Assembly: GCA_019635285.1 (NCBI GenBank)
Contig: JAHBZS010000024.1
Span: 1 to 64,000, forward strand
Direction of reading: 5' to 3'
DNA length: 64,000 nucleotides
From: Rubrivivax sp.
GTDB taxonomy: Bacteria; Pseudomonadota; Gammaproteobacteria; Burkholderiales; Burkholderiaceae_C
Shown here one piece after another: positions 8,664 through 17,262 of this stretch. The first letter of the stretch is position 1; each line of letters begins with the position of its first letter. The notes under the pieces were generated by a model that had not been told where the DNA came from, ran no database searches, and saw nothing but the letters and a program-made list of their open reading frames with translations. The translations under genes were made by a program, and so were the position numbers.

Positions 8664-8702
8664 GGGCCGGGGCGACGATGCGCGCAACCTAGAATGGGAC
8701 GC

Positions 8703-10802
8703 ATGAGCGAAGATCGAAGCGGTGGCAGTCCGGTGCTGGCCGGTGCGCCGACCGCTGGCCCGATGCTCAAGCTGCTCAACCGCGAGAGCGCGATCCTCGA
8801 CTTCAACCGCCGCGTGCTGGCCCAGGCGCGCCGTGCCGACGTGCCGCTGCTGGAGCGGCTGCGCTACATCACCATCGTCTCGTCCAACCTGGACGAGTTC
8901 TTCGAGGTGCGCTACGCCGACTACCTGGAGGCCGCGCGCTCGCCCCACACCACGGTCTCGCCGGCCGACCTGCGCGCGGTGGCCGCCGCCGCGCATGCGC
9001 TGATCGACGAGCAGTACCGCGTCTTCAACGACGAGCTGGTGCCGGCGCTGCAGGATGCCGGGCTGGTGGTGCTGAACCATGCCGAGCGCGACGCCGCGCA
9101 GCGCCGCTGGGTGGCGCGCTTCTTCGAGCAGCAGGTGCGCCCGCTGCTGGTGCCGGTGGGGCTGGACCCGTCGCATCCGTTCCCGCAGGTGGCCAACAAG
9201 TCGCTGAACTTCATCTGCCGCCTCGGCGGGCGCGACGCCTTCGGCCGCGAGAACCTCATCGCCATCGTCAAGGTGCCGCGCGTGCTGCCGCGCGTCATCC
9301 GCCTGCCCGACGCGCTGTGCCCTGGGCGGCAGGCCTATGTGGTGCTGACCAGCGTCATCCGCGCGCATCTGGGCCAGCTGTTCCCGGGGCGCACGGTCGA
9401 GTCCTTCTCGCAGTTCCGCGTGACGCGCGATTCCGACCTGGACGTCGACGAGGACGAGGCCACCAACCTGCGCCAGGCGCTGCGCACGGGCTTGAGCACG
9501 CGCCACTACGGCCAGGCGATCCGGCTGGAGGTGGTGCACAGCTGCCCGGAGCAGCTGTCGCAGTTCCTGCTGACGCAGTTCGGCCTGCCCGAGGATGCGC
9601 TGTACCGGGTCAACGGGCCGGTCAACCTGGGCCGGCTGAGCCAGCTGATCGACCAGGCGGTGGCTGACGACCTGCGCTTCCCGCCCTTCGAGCCCGCCTG
9701 GCCGACGCGCCGGCTGCCCGCGGGCGTGCCGATCTTCGAGGCGCTGCGCCGCGGCGACCTGCTACTGCACCATCCCTTCGAGAGCTTCGACCCGGTGGTG
9801 CAGTTCCTGCGCGAGGCGGTGCACGACCCCGAGGTGCTGGCGATCAAGCAGACCATCTACCGCACCGGCGAGAAGTCGGTGCTGATGGAGCTGCTGATCG
9901 AGGCCGCGCGGCGCGGCAAGGAAGTGATGTGCGTGGTCGAGCTGAAGGCGCGCTTCGACGAAGAAGCCAACATCAACTGGGCCGAGCGGCTGGAGGCGGT
10001 GGGCGCGCAGGTGGTCTACGGCATCGTCGGGCTGAAGACCCATGCCAAGCTGCTGCTCGTCACCCGTCGCGAAGGCCGCAAGCTGCAGCGCTACGTGCAC
10101 CTGTCCACCGGCAACTACAACCCGCGCACCGCGCAGCTGTACACCGACGTCGGCTACCTGACGGCCGACCCGGGGCTGGCGCTGGACGCCGATGCGCTGT
10201 TCCTGCAGCTGGCCAGCCAGGTCAAGCTGAAGGCGCCGCGCCACATGGTGACCGCGCCCTTCGGGCTGCACCGCCGGCTGCTGGCGCACATCCACCAGGT
10301 GGCACAGGCGGCGCGTGCCGGCGCGCCGGCGCGCATCGTCGCCAAGGTCAACGCGCTGACCGACCCGGCGCTGATCCACGCGCTGACCGCCGCCGGCCAG
10401 GCCGGCGCGCAGATCGACCTGATCGTGCGCGGCGCCTGCATGCTGCCGCCCGGCGTGCCGGGGCTGACCGACCGCATCCGCGTGCGCTCGGTGGTCGGCC
10501 GCTTCCTCGAGCATTCGCGCGTGCTGTATTTCTGCTGGGGCGCGGCCGAGGACGACGAGGTGCTGTACCTGAGCAGCGCCGACTGGATGACGCGCAACAT
10601 GCTCGGCCGCATCGAGCTGGCCTGGCCGGTGCGCGACCGCGCCATGCGCCAGCGTGTCATCGACGAATGCCTGGTGCCGTACTTGCACGACACGCTGGAC
10701 GCCTGGGAGCAGACGCCCGACGGGGCCTACCGCCGCGTCGGCGAGCACGGCGTCAGCGCGCAGCAGGCGCTGATGCGGCGTTTCGCGACCCACAAGGACT
10801 GA
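8703..10802 (+). CDS. ppk1: polyphosphate kinase 1
   Basis: Reversibly transfers the ATP gamma-phosphate to polyphosphate. 699 residues, normal length. Family signs: N-terminal LLNRESAILDFNRRVL, YITIVSSNLDEFFEVRYADY, VDEDEATNL, KQTIYRTGEKS, and the catalytic His region LKTHAKLLLV (near 446) followed by YVHLSTGNYNPRTAQLYTD (near 464-482). The ATG at 8703 gives the family N-terminus; the frame extends upstream into the Pho box. It is followed after 9 nt by sixA and faces ppx at the far end of the cluster, so polyphosphate synthesis and breakdown genes are side by side. Confidence 0.96.
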   Translation: MSEDRSGGSPVLAGAPTAGPMLKLLNRESAILDFNRRVLAQARRADVPLLERLRYITIVSSNLDEFFEVRYADYLEAARSPHTTVSPADLRAVAAAAHALIDEQYRVFNDELVPALQDAGLVVLNHAERDAAQRRWVARFFEQQVRPLLVPVGLDPSHPFPQVANKSLNFICRLGGRDAFGRENLIAIVKVPRVLPRVIRLPDALCPGRQAYVVLTSVIRAHLGQLFPGRTVESFSQFRVTRDSDLDVDEDEATNLRQALRTGLSTRHYGQAIRLEVVHSCPEQLSQFLLTQFGLPEDALYRVNGPVNLGRLSQLIDQAVADDLRFPPFEPAWPTRRLPAGVPIFEALRRGDLLLHHPFESFDPVVQFLREAVHDPEVLAIKQTIYRTGEKSVLMELLIEAARRGKEVMCVVELKARFDEEANINWAERLEAVGAQVVYGIVGLKTHAKLLLVTRREGRKLQRYVHLSTGNYNPRTAQLYTDVGYLTADPGLALDADALFLQLASQVKLKAPRHMVTAPFGLHRRLLAHIHQVAQAARAGAPARIVAKVNALTDPALIHALTAAGQAGAQIDLIVRGACMLPPGVPGLTDRIRVRSVVGRFLEHSRVLYFCWGAAEDDEVLYLSSADWMTRNMLGRIELAWPVRDRAMRQRVIDECLVPYLHDTLDAWEQTPDGAYRRVGEHGVSAQQALMRRFATHKD

Positions 10803-10811
10803 CGGGACCCC

Positions 10812-11318
10812 ATGGATCTGATCCTCTGGCGCCATGCCGATGCCGGCGAGCCGCTGCAAGCCTACGACGAGGACCTGCAGCGCAAGCTCTCGCCCAAGGG
10901 CGAGAAGCAGGCCGCGCGCATGGCCGACTGGCTGAACCGCTTCCTGCCGGAAAGCACGCGCATCCTGGTCAGCCCGGCGCTGCGCTGCCAGCAGACGGCA
11001 CAGGCGCTGGGCCGCAAGTTCCAGACGCGCGAGCCGCTGGGCCCGGGCGGCAACGTCGACGCGCTGCTCACCCTGGCGCGCTGGCCCGAGCGGCGCGAGC
11101 CGGTGCTGGTGGTGGGCCACCAGCCGACCTTGGGCATGGCGGCGGCGCTGCTGATGGGCGGCCTGCAGGGCACGGCCGAGGCCGCCGGCGCCCCGGGCGG
11201 ACATGCCACGCCGGCCTGGTCGGTGCGCAAGGGCGCGGTCTGGTGGCTGCGCCATCGCGAGCGCGGCGGCGTTGCCGAAGTGGTGCTGGTGTCGGTGCGC
11301 TCGCCCGACAGCCTGTAG
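10812..11318 (+). CDS. sixA: SixA-type phosphohistidine phosphatase
   Basis: 168-residue histidine phosphatase. The phosphoacceptor motif appears as WRHADAG (residues 6-12, His8), followed by LSPKGEKQA, SPALRCQQTA with the conserved Arg, and the second His in VVGHQPTLG at about 97-105. SixA proteins dephosphorylate phosphohistidine in relay proteins; the substrate here is unknown. It lies 9 nt after ppk1, an arrangement common in Burkholderiales, so it is probably co-transcribed from the Pho promoter. Confidence 0.88.
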   Translation: MDLILWRHADAGEPLQAYDEDLQRKLSPKGEKQAARMADWLNRFLPESTRILVSPALRCQQTAQALGRKFQTREPLGPGGNVDALLTLARWPERREPVLVVGHQPTLGMAAALLMGGLQGTAEAAGAPGGHATPAWSVRKGAVWWLRHRERGGVAEVVLVSVRSPDSL

Positions 11319-11390
11319 CTTCAAGCAGGGGAGAGACAGCGCGCGGTGCCGCGCTCATAGTGCCGCTCCCATCCACGCTGGGAGACCCGC

Positions 11391-12419
11391 ATGACCCCGA
11401 TCCGGCACGTCTGTTTCGACCGCATCCTGCCGCGCGACCTGCTGCGGCCCCAAGCCACCATGGCCACCCGCGGCGGGCGCACGCGCGCGATATCGCCGAT
11501 CGGCAAGACCTGGATCAACGGCAGCACGCTGTCGGTGCGCTTCATCGGCGGCGACGCGGCGCAGCGTGCCAAGGCGCAGGAGCAGGCCGGCTGGTGGCAG
11601 GCGGTGGCCAACCTGCGCTTTGCCTTCAACGACGCGCCCAACGCCGACATCCGCATCGCCTTCGACCCCCACGACGGCGCCTGGTCGTACATCGGCACCG
11701 ACTGCCGCAGCATCCCGCTCGACCAGCCGACGATGAACCTGGGCTTCCTGGACGGCGGCACCGCGGCGCACGAGTTCGGCCATGCCATCGGCCTGGCGCA
11801 CGAGCATTCCAACCCGCAGGGTGGCATCCAATGGAACGAGGCGGTGGTGCTGCGCGAGCTGGCCGGCTCGCCCAACTTCTGGGACGAGGCGACGACGCGG
11901 CACAACGTGCTGTTCCGCTATGCCGCCGACCAGATCAACGGCACCGCCTTCGACCCGGATTCGATCATGCTGTACTTCTTCCCGGCGACGTGGACGACCA
12001 ACGGCGTCGCCACCCGGGCCAACGAGGTGCTGTCCAAGACCGACAAGCAGTTCATCGCCGGCGCGAAGATGTACCCGAGGGCCGCGCCCACGGCGGCCGA
12101 AGCCACGCCGCTGACGGTGAACGCGCGCACGCGCACGGCCGCCGCCATCGGCCAGTTCGGCGAGGAGGACCTGTTCCGCTTCACCGCCGCCGAGGCCGGG
12201 CGCTACGTCATCGACACACGCGGCCCCACCGACGTGGTGATGAAGCTCTTCGGCCCCAACAGCCCGACCGCGCTGATCGCCGAGGACGACGACTCGGGCT
12301 TCGCCACCAACGCGCGCATCGCCGTCCCGTTGTCGGCCGGCGACTACTGGGTCCAGGTGCGCCACTACAACCGCGAGAGCGGGCAGGGCGACTACTCGGT
12401 GAAGGTGCGACGCGGCTGA
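11391..12419 (+). CDS. metzincin zinc protease with C-terminal PPC domain
   Basis: 342 residues. A catalytic domain at about 35-225 holds the full metzincin zinc site HEFGHAIGLAHEH (near 125-137; three His plus Glu, the next residue Glu as in astacins) and a Met-turn SIMLY near 187-191. Residues about 245-342 resemble a pre-peptidase C-terminal domain (ends GDYWVQVRHYNRESGQGDYSVKV), usually found on exported proteases. No signal peptide or propeptide is visible, so export, if any, would be non-classical. GGGAGA precedes the ATG by 6 nt. It lies between sixA and convergent ppx with no evident link to polyphosphate. Confidence 0.8.
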   Translation: MTPIRHVCFDRILPRDLLRPQATMATRGGRTRAISPIGKTWINGSTLSVRFIGGDAAQRAKAQEQAGWWQAVANLRFAFNDAPNADIRIAFDPHDGAWSYIGTDCRSIPLDQPTMNLGFLDGGTAAHEFGHAIGLAHEHSNPQGGIQWNEAVVLRELAGSPNFWDEATTRHNVLFRYAADQINGTAFDPDSIMLYFFPATWTTNGVATRANEVLSKTDKQFIAGAKMYPRAAPTAAEATPLTVNARTRTAAAIGQFGEEDLFRFTAAEAGRYVIDTRGPTDVVMKLFGPNSPTALIAEDDDSGFATNARIAVPLSAGDYWVQVRHYNRESGQGDYSVKVRRG

Positions 12420-12423
12420 GCCT

Positions 12424-13932
12424 TCAGTCGGGCAGGCGCAGCTCCAGCGGCCCCTGCCGCGACCAGGCCTCGGCCTCCTCGCGCAGCAGGTGCAGCGTGC
12501 GCGGGTGGCTGTCGGCCCAGTCGGGCCGGTAGTGCAGCCGCGCGGTGCGGCCGCTGCGCTCCAGGCGCAGCGCATGGGGGTCGATGGCGCCGCGGGCATG
12601 GCATTCGATCACCGCCAGCCGCAGGCACAGCGTCTGCCAGGCGAAGGCCGCGTTGGACAGCGCCGGGTCGAGCTTGCGCAGCCCGCCGCGCTGGCCCAGC
12701 ACCAGCTCGCTGATGCGGCGCTGCTGGCTCTGCGAGAAGCCGGCCGCGTCGACGTTGGCCACCAGGTAGGCGCTATGGCGGTGGTGGTCATGGTGCGACA
12801 CCATCTGGCCGACCTCGTGCAGGTCGCAGGCCCAGCCCAGCTCGCGCCGGCTCTCGGCATGCGCGTCGCCGTTGGCCACGCCGTCGTAGAGCGCCTGCGC
12901 CAGCGTGCGCACGCGCAGCGACTGGTCGATGGCGACGGCGAAACGCTGCTGCAGTTCGCGCACCGTCTCGTCGCGCACGTCCTCGGGGTGCGCGTGGCGC
13001 AGCGCCTCGAGGCGCTCGCGCAGGTCGATGATCACGCCCTGCCGCAGCGCGCCGCGCGCCGGCATCAGGCTCTGGATGCCGAAGTGCGTGGCCAGCGTGT
13101 ACAGGATGGCCAGCCCGCCGGGCAGCACCGCCCGCCGGTCGGCACGCAGCGCCGGCCAGCGCAGCTTGTCGATGTGCCCGGCCTGCACGCAGCCGGCGAT
13201 GCACCAGCGCAGCCCCTCGGGCGTGATGCGCCCGTCGCTCACGCCGCTGGCCGCCAGCAGCTGCGAGACCGCGCCGACCGTGCCCGACGAACCCAGCGCC
13301 TCGTCCCAGCGGCTGGGGGCGAAGGGCTGCAGGGCTTCCTCCAGTTCGGCGCCGGCGGCGATCTGCGCGGCGCGGAAGCCGGCTTCGGTGAGGCGCCCGT
13401 CGCCGAAGAAGCGCATCGACAGGCTGACGCTGCCGATCTGGAACGACTCGGCCAGCAGCGGCGTGCGGCCCTGGCCCAGGATCATCTCGGTGGAGCGCCC
13501 GCCGATGTCGACCACCAGGCGCGAGGTGTCGGCGGGTTGCAGGTGCGACACGCCGGCATAGATCAGCCGCGCCTCCTCGCGCCCCGAGATGACTTCGATC
13601 GGATGGCCGAGCACGGCCTGCGCGCGCAGCAGGAAGGCATTGCGGTTGCGCGCCTCGCGCAGCGTCTGCGTGGCCACGGCGCGCACCTGCTGCGGCGTGA
13701 AGCCGGCCAGGCGCGCGGCAAAGCGGCGCAGGCAGTCCAGCCCGCGCTGCACCGCGGCCTCGGTGAGCATGCCGTCGGCATCGAGCCCGCCGCCCAGGCG
13801 CACGGTCTCCTTCAGGTAGTCGATGCGCCGGTAGCGGCCGTGCTGCAGCTGCCCGATCTCCAGCCTGAAGCTGTTCGAACCCATGTCCACGGCCGCCAGC
13901 GGGCCGGACAACAGGGGCGTGGGGCTGCGCAT
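12424..13932 (-). CDS. ppx: exopolyphosphatase (Ppx/GppA family)
   Basis: Releases phosphate from polyphosphate chain ends. 502 residues from ATG 13932; upstream in-frame ATG 13941 and GTG 13950 are alternatives. Motifs: VDMGSNSFRLEIG (ASKHA phosphate loop), ATQTLREARN, ISGREEARLIYAG with the catalytic Glu, VVDIGGRSTEMILG, and SSGTVGA. The C-terminal half (about 310-500) is the helical HD-like part of the long Ppx form, with CDLHEVGQMVSHHDHHRHSAYL. It converges with the protease gene, the stops being 4 nt apart. Confidence 0.93.
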   Translation of the reverse strand: MRSPTPLLSGPLAAVDMGSNSFRLEIGQLQHGRYRRIDYLKETVRLGGGLDADGMLTEAAVQRGLDCLRRFAARLAGFTPQQVRAVATQTLREARNRNAFLLRAQAVLGHPIEVISGREEARLIYAGVSHLQPADTSRLVVDIGGRSTEMILGQGRTPLLAESFQIGSVSLSMRFFGDGRLTEAGFRAAQIAAGAELEEALQPFAPSRWDEALGSSGTVGAVSQLLAASGVSDGRITPEGLRWCIAGCVQAGHIDKLRWPALRADRRAVLPGGLAILYTLATHFGIQSLMPARGALRQGVIIDLRERLEALRHAHPEDVRDETVRELQQRFAVAIDQSLRVRTLAQALYDGVANGDAHAESRRELGWACDLHEVGQMVSHHDHHRHSAYLVANVDAAGFSQSQQRRISELVLGQRGGLRKLDPALSNAAFAWQTLCLRLAVIECHARGAIDPHALRLERSGRTARLHYRPDWADSHPRTLHLLREEAEAWSRQGPLELRLPD

Positions 13933-14119
13933 GCAGCCCATTGTGCCCACGCTTTGTGGCAGGCCCGTGTCAGCCGCCGGCGGCGGGTGCGGCAGGCCTT
14001 TCTACAATGCCGCGCTTTGACTCATCCAGGCAGGCTCCGTTGATCCAGCAGGCATTCGATGGCCCGGCCCCGCGGCGCGACTTCGGTCGACGCGGCGGCG
14101 CCACCCCCCGCATCGGCCG

Positions 14120-14896
14120 ATGACGCTGGCCTACATCGTGCTGGCCACCTTCGTGGGCGGCCTGCTTTCGGTGCTGATCGCCGCCAGCCTGACGGTGGCG
14201 GTGCTGAGCCGCCTGGTGCAGCACCTGGTCAGCCTGTCGGCCGGCGTGCTGCTGGGCACGGCGCTGCTGCACGTGCTGCCCGAGGCCTTCGAAAGCCACG
14301 TCGACCCGCACCGGCTGTTCCTGACGCTGCTGGGCGGTCTGATGTTCTTCTTCCTGCTGGAGAAGGCCGAGCTGTACCGGCACACGCACCACCACGAAGG
14401 CGACGGCCACCACCATCACCACCACTTCGACGCCGAGCAGGCCGGCCGCGGCGGCTGGAGCGTGCTGGTCGGCGACAGCATCCACAACTTCTGCGACGGC
14501 ATCATCATCGCCGCCGCCTTCCTCACCGACCCGGCGCTGGGGCTGGTCACGTCGCTGGCCATCGTCGCGCACGAGATTCCGCAGGAGGTGGGCGACTACA
14601 TCGTGCTGCTGAATGCCGGCTTCTCGCGCCGCAAGGCGCTGCTCTACAACGCGCTGTCGGGGCTGGCCGCGGTGGCCGGCGGGGTGCTGGGCTACTTCGT
14701 CGTCGGCCCGTGGGAAGACCTGTTCCCGTACCTGCTGGTGGTGGCCTCCAGCAGCTTCGTCTACGTGGCGGTGGCCGACCTGCTGCCGCAGCTGCAGCGC
14801 CGCCTGCCCTGGCGCGACACGCTGTACCAGCTGGTCTGGCTGGCCGGCGGGCTGAGCGTGGTGATGTTCGCGCTGCGGGCGCTGCACTCCCACTGA
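14120..14896 (+). CDS. ZIP family metal transporter
   Basis: 258-residue inner-membrane transporter with eight likely transmembrane segments. A His-rich cytoplasmic loop (about 90-106, with six consecutive His) separates the third and fourth helices. The metal-binding helices carry HNFCDGIII (fourth) and HEIPQEVGDY (fifth), the hallmark ZIP signatures for divalent cation uptake (zinc or iron). Substrate not determined from sequence. A stand-alone gene, tail-to-tail with the universal stress protein gene. Confidence 0.9.
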   Translation: MTLAYIVLATFVGGLLSVLIAASLTVAVLSRLVQHLVSLSAGVLLGTALLHVLPEAFESHVDPHRLFLTLLGGLMFFFLLEKAELYRHTHHHEGDGHHHHHHFDAEQAGRGGWSVLVGDSIHNFCDGIIIAAAFLTDPALGLVTSLAIVAHEIPQEVGDYIVLLNAGFSRRKALLYNALSGLAAVAGGVLGYFVVGPWEDLFPYLLVVASSSFVYVAVADLLPQLQRRLPWRDTLYQLVWLAGGLSVVMFALRALHSH

Positions 14897-14918
14897 GAGC
14901 GCGGCGCCCGTGCGCCGC

Positions 14919-15353
14919 CTACCGGACGACCAGCACCGGAATGGTCGAGTGCGTCAGCACCTTCTGCGTCTCGCTGCCCAGCAGCAGCGCCGACAGACCG
15001 CGGCGGCCGTGCGAGGCCATGACGATGAGATCGCAGTTCTGCGTCTTGGCATGGTCGAGGATGGCTTCCCATGGGTGCAGCGCCTCGACGGTATGCGCAT
15101 GGCAGGTGACGCCGGCGGCGCTGGCCAGGGTGGCCACCGCCTTGACGCGCTCGCCGGAGATGCGCTCCTGCGCGTCGAAGAACTCCTGCGGCGGCACCGG
15201 CTGCATCTCGGAGATGGCGCTGTAGGGGAAGGGTTCCTTGACGCTGATGGCAAACAGCTCGGCCTTCATGTCGCGCGCCAGCGCCACCGCGCTCTGCGCC
15301 GCCTTCTGGCTGATGTCGGAACCGTCGGTGGAGATGAGAATTCGCTTGTACAT
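14919..15353 (-). CDS. universal stress protein, UspA family
   Basis: 144-residue single Usp domain. N-terminus KRILISTDGSD and C-terminal nucleotide-binding motif VMASHGRRGLSALLLGSETQKVL (G-2x-G-9x-G-S/T pattern) indicate the ATP-binding type. AGGAG lies 7 nt before the ATG. The 119-bp upstream region holds an FNR-type palindrome centred 88 bp before the ATG, which suggests induction at low oxygen as for several pseudomonad usp genes. Confidence 0.93.
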   Translation of the reverse strand: MYKRILISTDGSDISQKAAQSAVALARDMKAELFAISVKEPFPYSAISEMQPVPPQEFFDAQERISGERVKAVATLASAAGVTCHAHTVEALHPWEAILDHAKTQNCDLIVMASHGRRGLSALLLGSETQKVLTHSTIPVLVVR

Positions 15354-15434
15354 GCTTCGCTCCTGTAAAGAGTCATCGTCCTCGATGGGACTGTGGCCCG
15401 GGCCCCATGGTTCATTATCGACAGCGCCGGCCTT

Positions 15435-15448
15435 TTGACCAGCGTCAA
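15435..15448. promoter_or_regulatory. candidate FNR/ANR-type binding site
   Basis: TTGACCAGCGTCAA is a perfect TTGAC-N4-GTCAA dyad, one base per half-site away from the FNR consensus TTGAT-N4-ATCAA. A GATAAT hexamer on the minus strand (15414-15419) could be the usp -10, but the 15-bp spacing to the dyad is shorter than in class II FNR promoters. Confidence 0.45.
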
Positions 15449-15472
15449 CCGGCCCGCGTCGACCGACCCGTG

Positions 15473-16327
15473 TCAGCCGCGCGCCACCGGCCGTGCCGGG
15501 TCGGCGCACCATTCGCTCCAGGAGCCCGGGTACAGCGCCGACCCGGCCAGCCCGGCGTGCTCCATGGCCAGCAGGTTGTGGCAGGCGGTGACGCCCGAGC
15601 CGCACTGGTGCACCAGCTGCGCCGGGTCGGCGTGCAGCGCGGCGAAGGCCTCGCGCAGCCGCGCGGCGGGCTGCAGGCGCCCGTCGGGCTGCAGGTTGTC
15701 CTTGAAGAAGCGGTTCAGCGCGCCGGGGATGTGGCCGGCGACCCGGTCCAGCGGCTCGACGTCGCCACGAAAGCGCTCGGCGGCGCGGGCATCCAGCACC
15801 GGGCGGCGGCCGAGGTTGGCCAGCAGCGTCGCCGCATCGACCGTCGGCATGCCGGGCGGCCGCGGCGGATAAGGCGGCTGCGGCCGCGGCACGGCGGGCT
15901 CGGTGCTCAGCGTGCCGCCGGCCGCGGTCCAGGCGGCGACGCCGCCGTCGAGCACCGCCACCGCGTCGTGGCCCAGCCAGCGCAGCAGCCACCAGGCGCG
16001 GGCGGCGTAGGGCATGCCGTGCGCGTCGTAGCACACCACCTGCACGCCGGGCGCGATGCCCCAGGCGCCGGCGCGCTCGGCCAGTGCCTGGCGCGGCGGC
16101 AGCGGGTGGCGGCCGTTGCTGCCGGTCTTGGCGCCGGACAGGTCGCGGTCCAGATGCACGTACAGCGCACCGGGCAGGTGGCCTGCGGCATAGGCGCGTT
16201 CGCCGGCCGTGGGGTCGGCCAGGTCGAAACCGCAGTCCAGCAGCACCGGCGGCGTGGCCTGCTGCAGCCACTGCATCAACTGGGTGGCGCTGACCACGCT
16301 GCGGTGGGCATCGGAGGGTTCGGACAT
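15473..16327 (-). CDS. sseA: 3-mercaptopyruvate/thiosulfate sulfurtransferase
   Basis: 284-residue two-domain rhodanese. The N-terminal domain (about 10-140) is non-catalytic; the C-terminal domain (about 155-284) holds the active-site Cys in HQCGSGVTACHN. The CGSGVTA loop is the mercaptopyruvate-type signature rather than the CRxGxR of thiosulfate enzymes. Its ATG is separated by one base from the stop of the upstream DMT transporter gene (TGACATG), so the two are likely translationally coupled. Confidence 0.88.
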   Translation of the reverse strand: MSEPSDAHRSVVSATQLMQWLQQATPPVLLDCGFDLADPTAGERAYAAGHLPGALYVHLDRDLSGAKTGSNGRHPLPPRQALAERAGAWGIAPGVQVVCYDAHGMPYAARAWWLLRWLGHDAVAVLDGGVAAWTAAGGTLSTEPAVPRPQPPYPPRPPGMPTVDAATLLANLGRRPVLDARAAERFRGDVEPLDRVAGHIPGALNRFFKDNLQPDGRLQPAARLREAFAALHADPAQLVHQCGSGVTACHNLLAMEHAGLAGSALYPGSWSEWCADPARPVARG

Positions 16328-16328
16328 G

Positions 16329-17228
16329 TCAGCCTTCGGTGGGAGGAGGAGATTCGCGCGGCAGGCGGCTCAGCCAGGTGGACACCAGGCCGGCCGCGAC
16401 GATCAGCAGCATGCCCACCACGGCCATCCATGACAAGCGTTCGCCGAAGACCAGCACGCCATAGGCCGTGGCGAAGAGGATGCCGCTGTACTGCAGGCCG
16501 GCATTGGACAGCGCCGAGCCGATGGCAAAGGCGCGCGTGATCATCAGTTGCGCGATCGTGGCCAGCAGGCCCACGGCCAGCAGCAGGCCGATGCCGTACA
16601 GGCTGTGGCGGCTGAAGCCGGTCCACAGCATGGTCAGCGCGCCGGCGACCACGCCGCCGAGCGCGAAGTAGAAAACGATGCGCGTTTCGGGCTCGCCGCG
16701 GCGGCCGAGCGCGGTGACCTGCAGGTAGGCCATGGCCGCGACCATGCCCGACAGCAGCCCGGCCAGGCCGTGCCACAGCTGGTGCTGGGCGAGCGTCGGC
16801 CGCAGCACCAGCGCCACGCCGCCGAAGCCCACCAGCACCGCGGCGAACAGCCGGCCGTCGACCTGCGCCGAGCCCAGCAGCACCGCGCCGCCCAGCAGGA
16901 ACAGTGCCATCCATACCGACGACATGTAGTTCAGCGTCACCGCGGTGGCCAGCGGCAGCCCGCCGATGGCATAGAACCACAGGCCCAGCGCCACGACGCC
17001 GCACAGGCTGCGCCAGAAGTGCATGGCCGGCACGTCGGTGCGCAGGCTGCGGCCCTGCGCGCGCGACACCAGGTACGCGAAGCCCATGCCCACCAGGCCG
17101 CGGTAGAAGACGATCTCGCCGGCCGGATACAGCGCCGACGCCAGCTTGACGCACAGGCCCATCGTCGCGAACAGCAGCGACGCGCCCAGCACCAGCAGCG
17201 GCGCCTGCACCCGCGCGCGCGGGTTCAC
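16329..17228 (-). CDS. DMT superfamily (EamA) transporter
   Basis: 299-residue membrane protein with about ten transmembrane helices in two EamA repeats (about 8-140 and 155-290). Signs include FYRGLVGMGFAYL after helix 2, VTLNYMSSVWMALF, and the closing GERLSWMAVVGMLLIVAAG. Substrate unknown. GTG 17228 (VNPRARVQAPLLVLG) is taken as start because residues encoded further upstream are Arg/Ala-rich and not helix-like. It lies 34 nt after the Rieske gene and 1 nt before sseA. Confidence 0.85.
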   Translation of the reverse strand: MNPRARVQAPLLVLGASLLFATMGLCVKLASALYPAGEIVFYRGLVGMGFAYLVSRAQGRSLRTDVPAMHFWRSLCGVVALGLWFYAIGGLPLATAVTLNYMSSVWMALFLLGGAVLLGSAQVDGRLFAAVLVGFGGVALVLRPTLAQHQLWHGLAGLLSGMVAAMAYLQVTALGRRGEPETRIVFYFALGGVVAGALTMLWTGFSRHSLYGIGLLLAVGLLATIAQLMITRAFAIGSALSNAGLQYSGILFATAYGVLVFGERLSWMAVVGMLLIVAAGLVSTWLSRLPRESPPPTEG

Positions 17229-17262
17229 CGGACGAGCCTCCGCGCGACGCCCGGCCCGGCGC

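Noticed and set aside
13933..13950. Upstream ppx starts at GTG 13950 or ATG 13941
   Set aside because: Neither has a Shine-Dalgarno site, and the extension is short with no family support; ATG 13932 is preferred but not proven.
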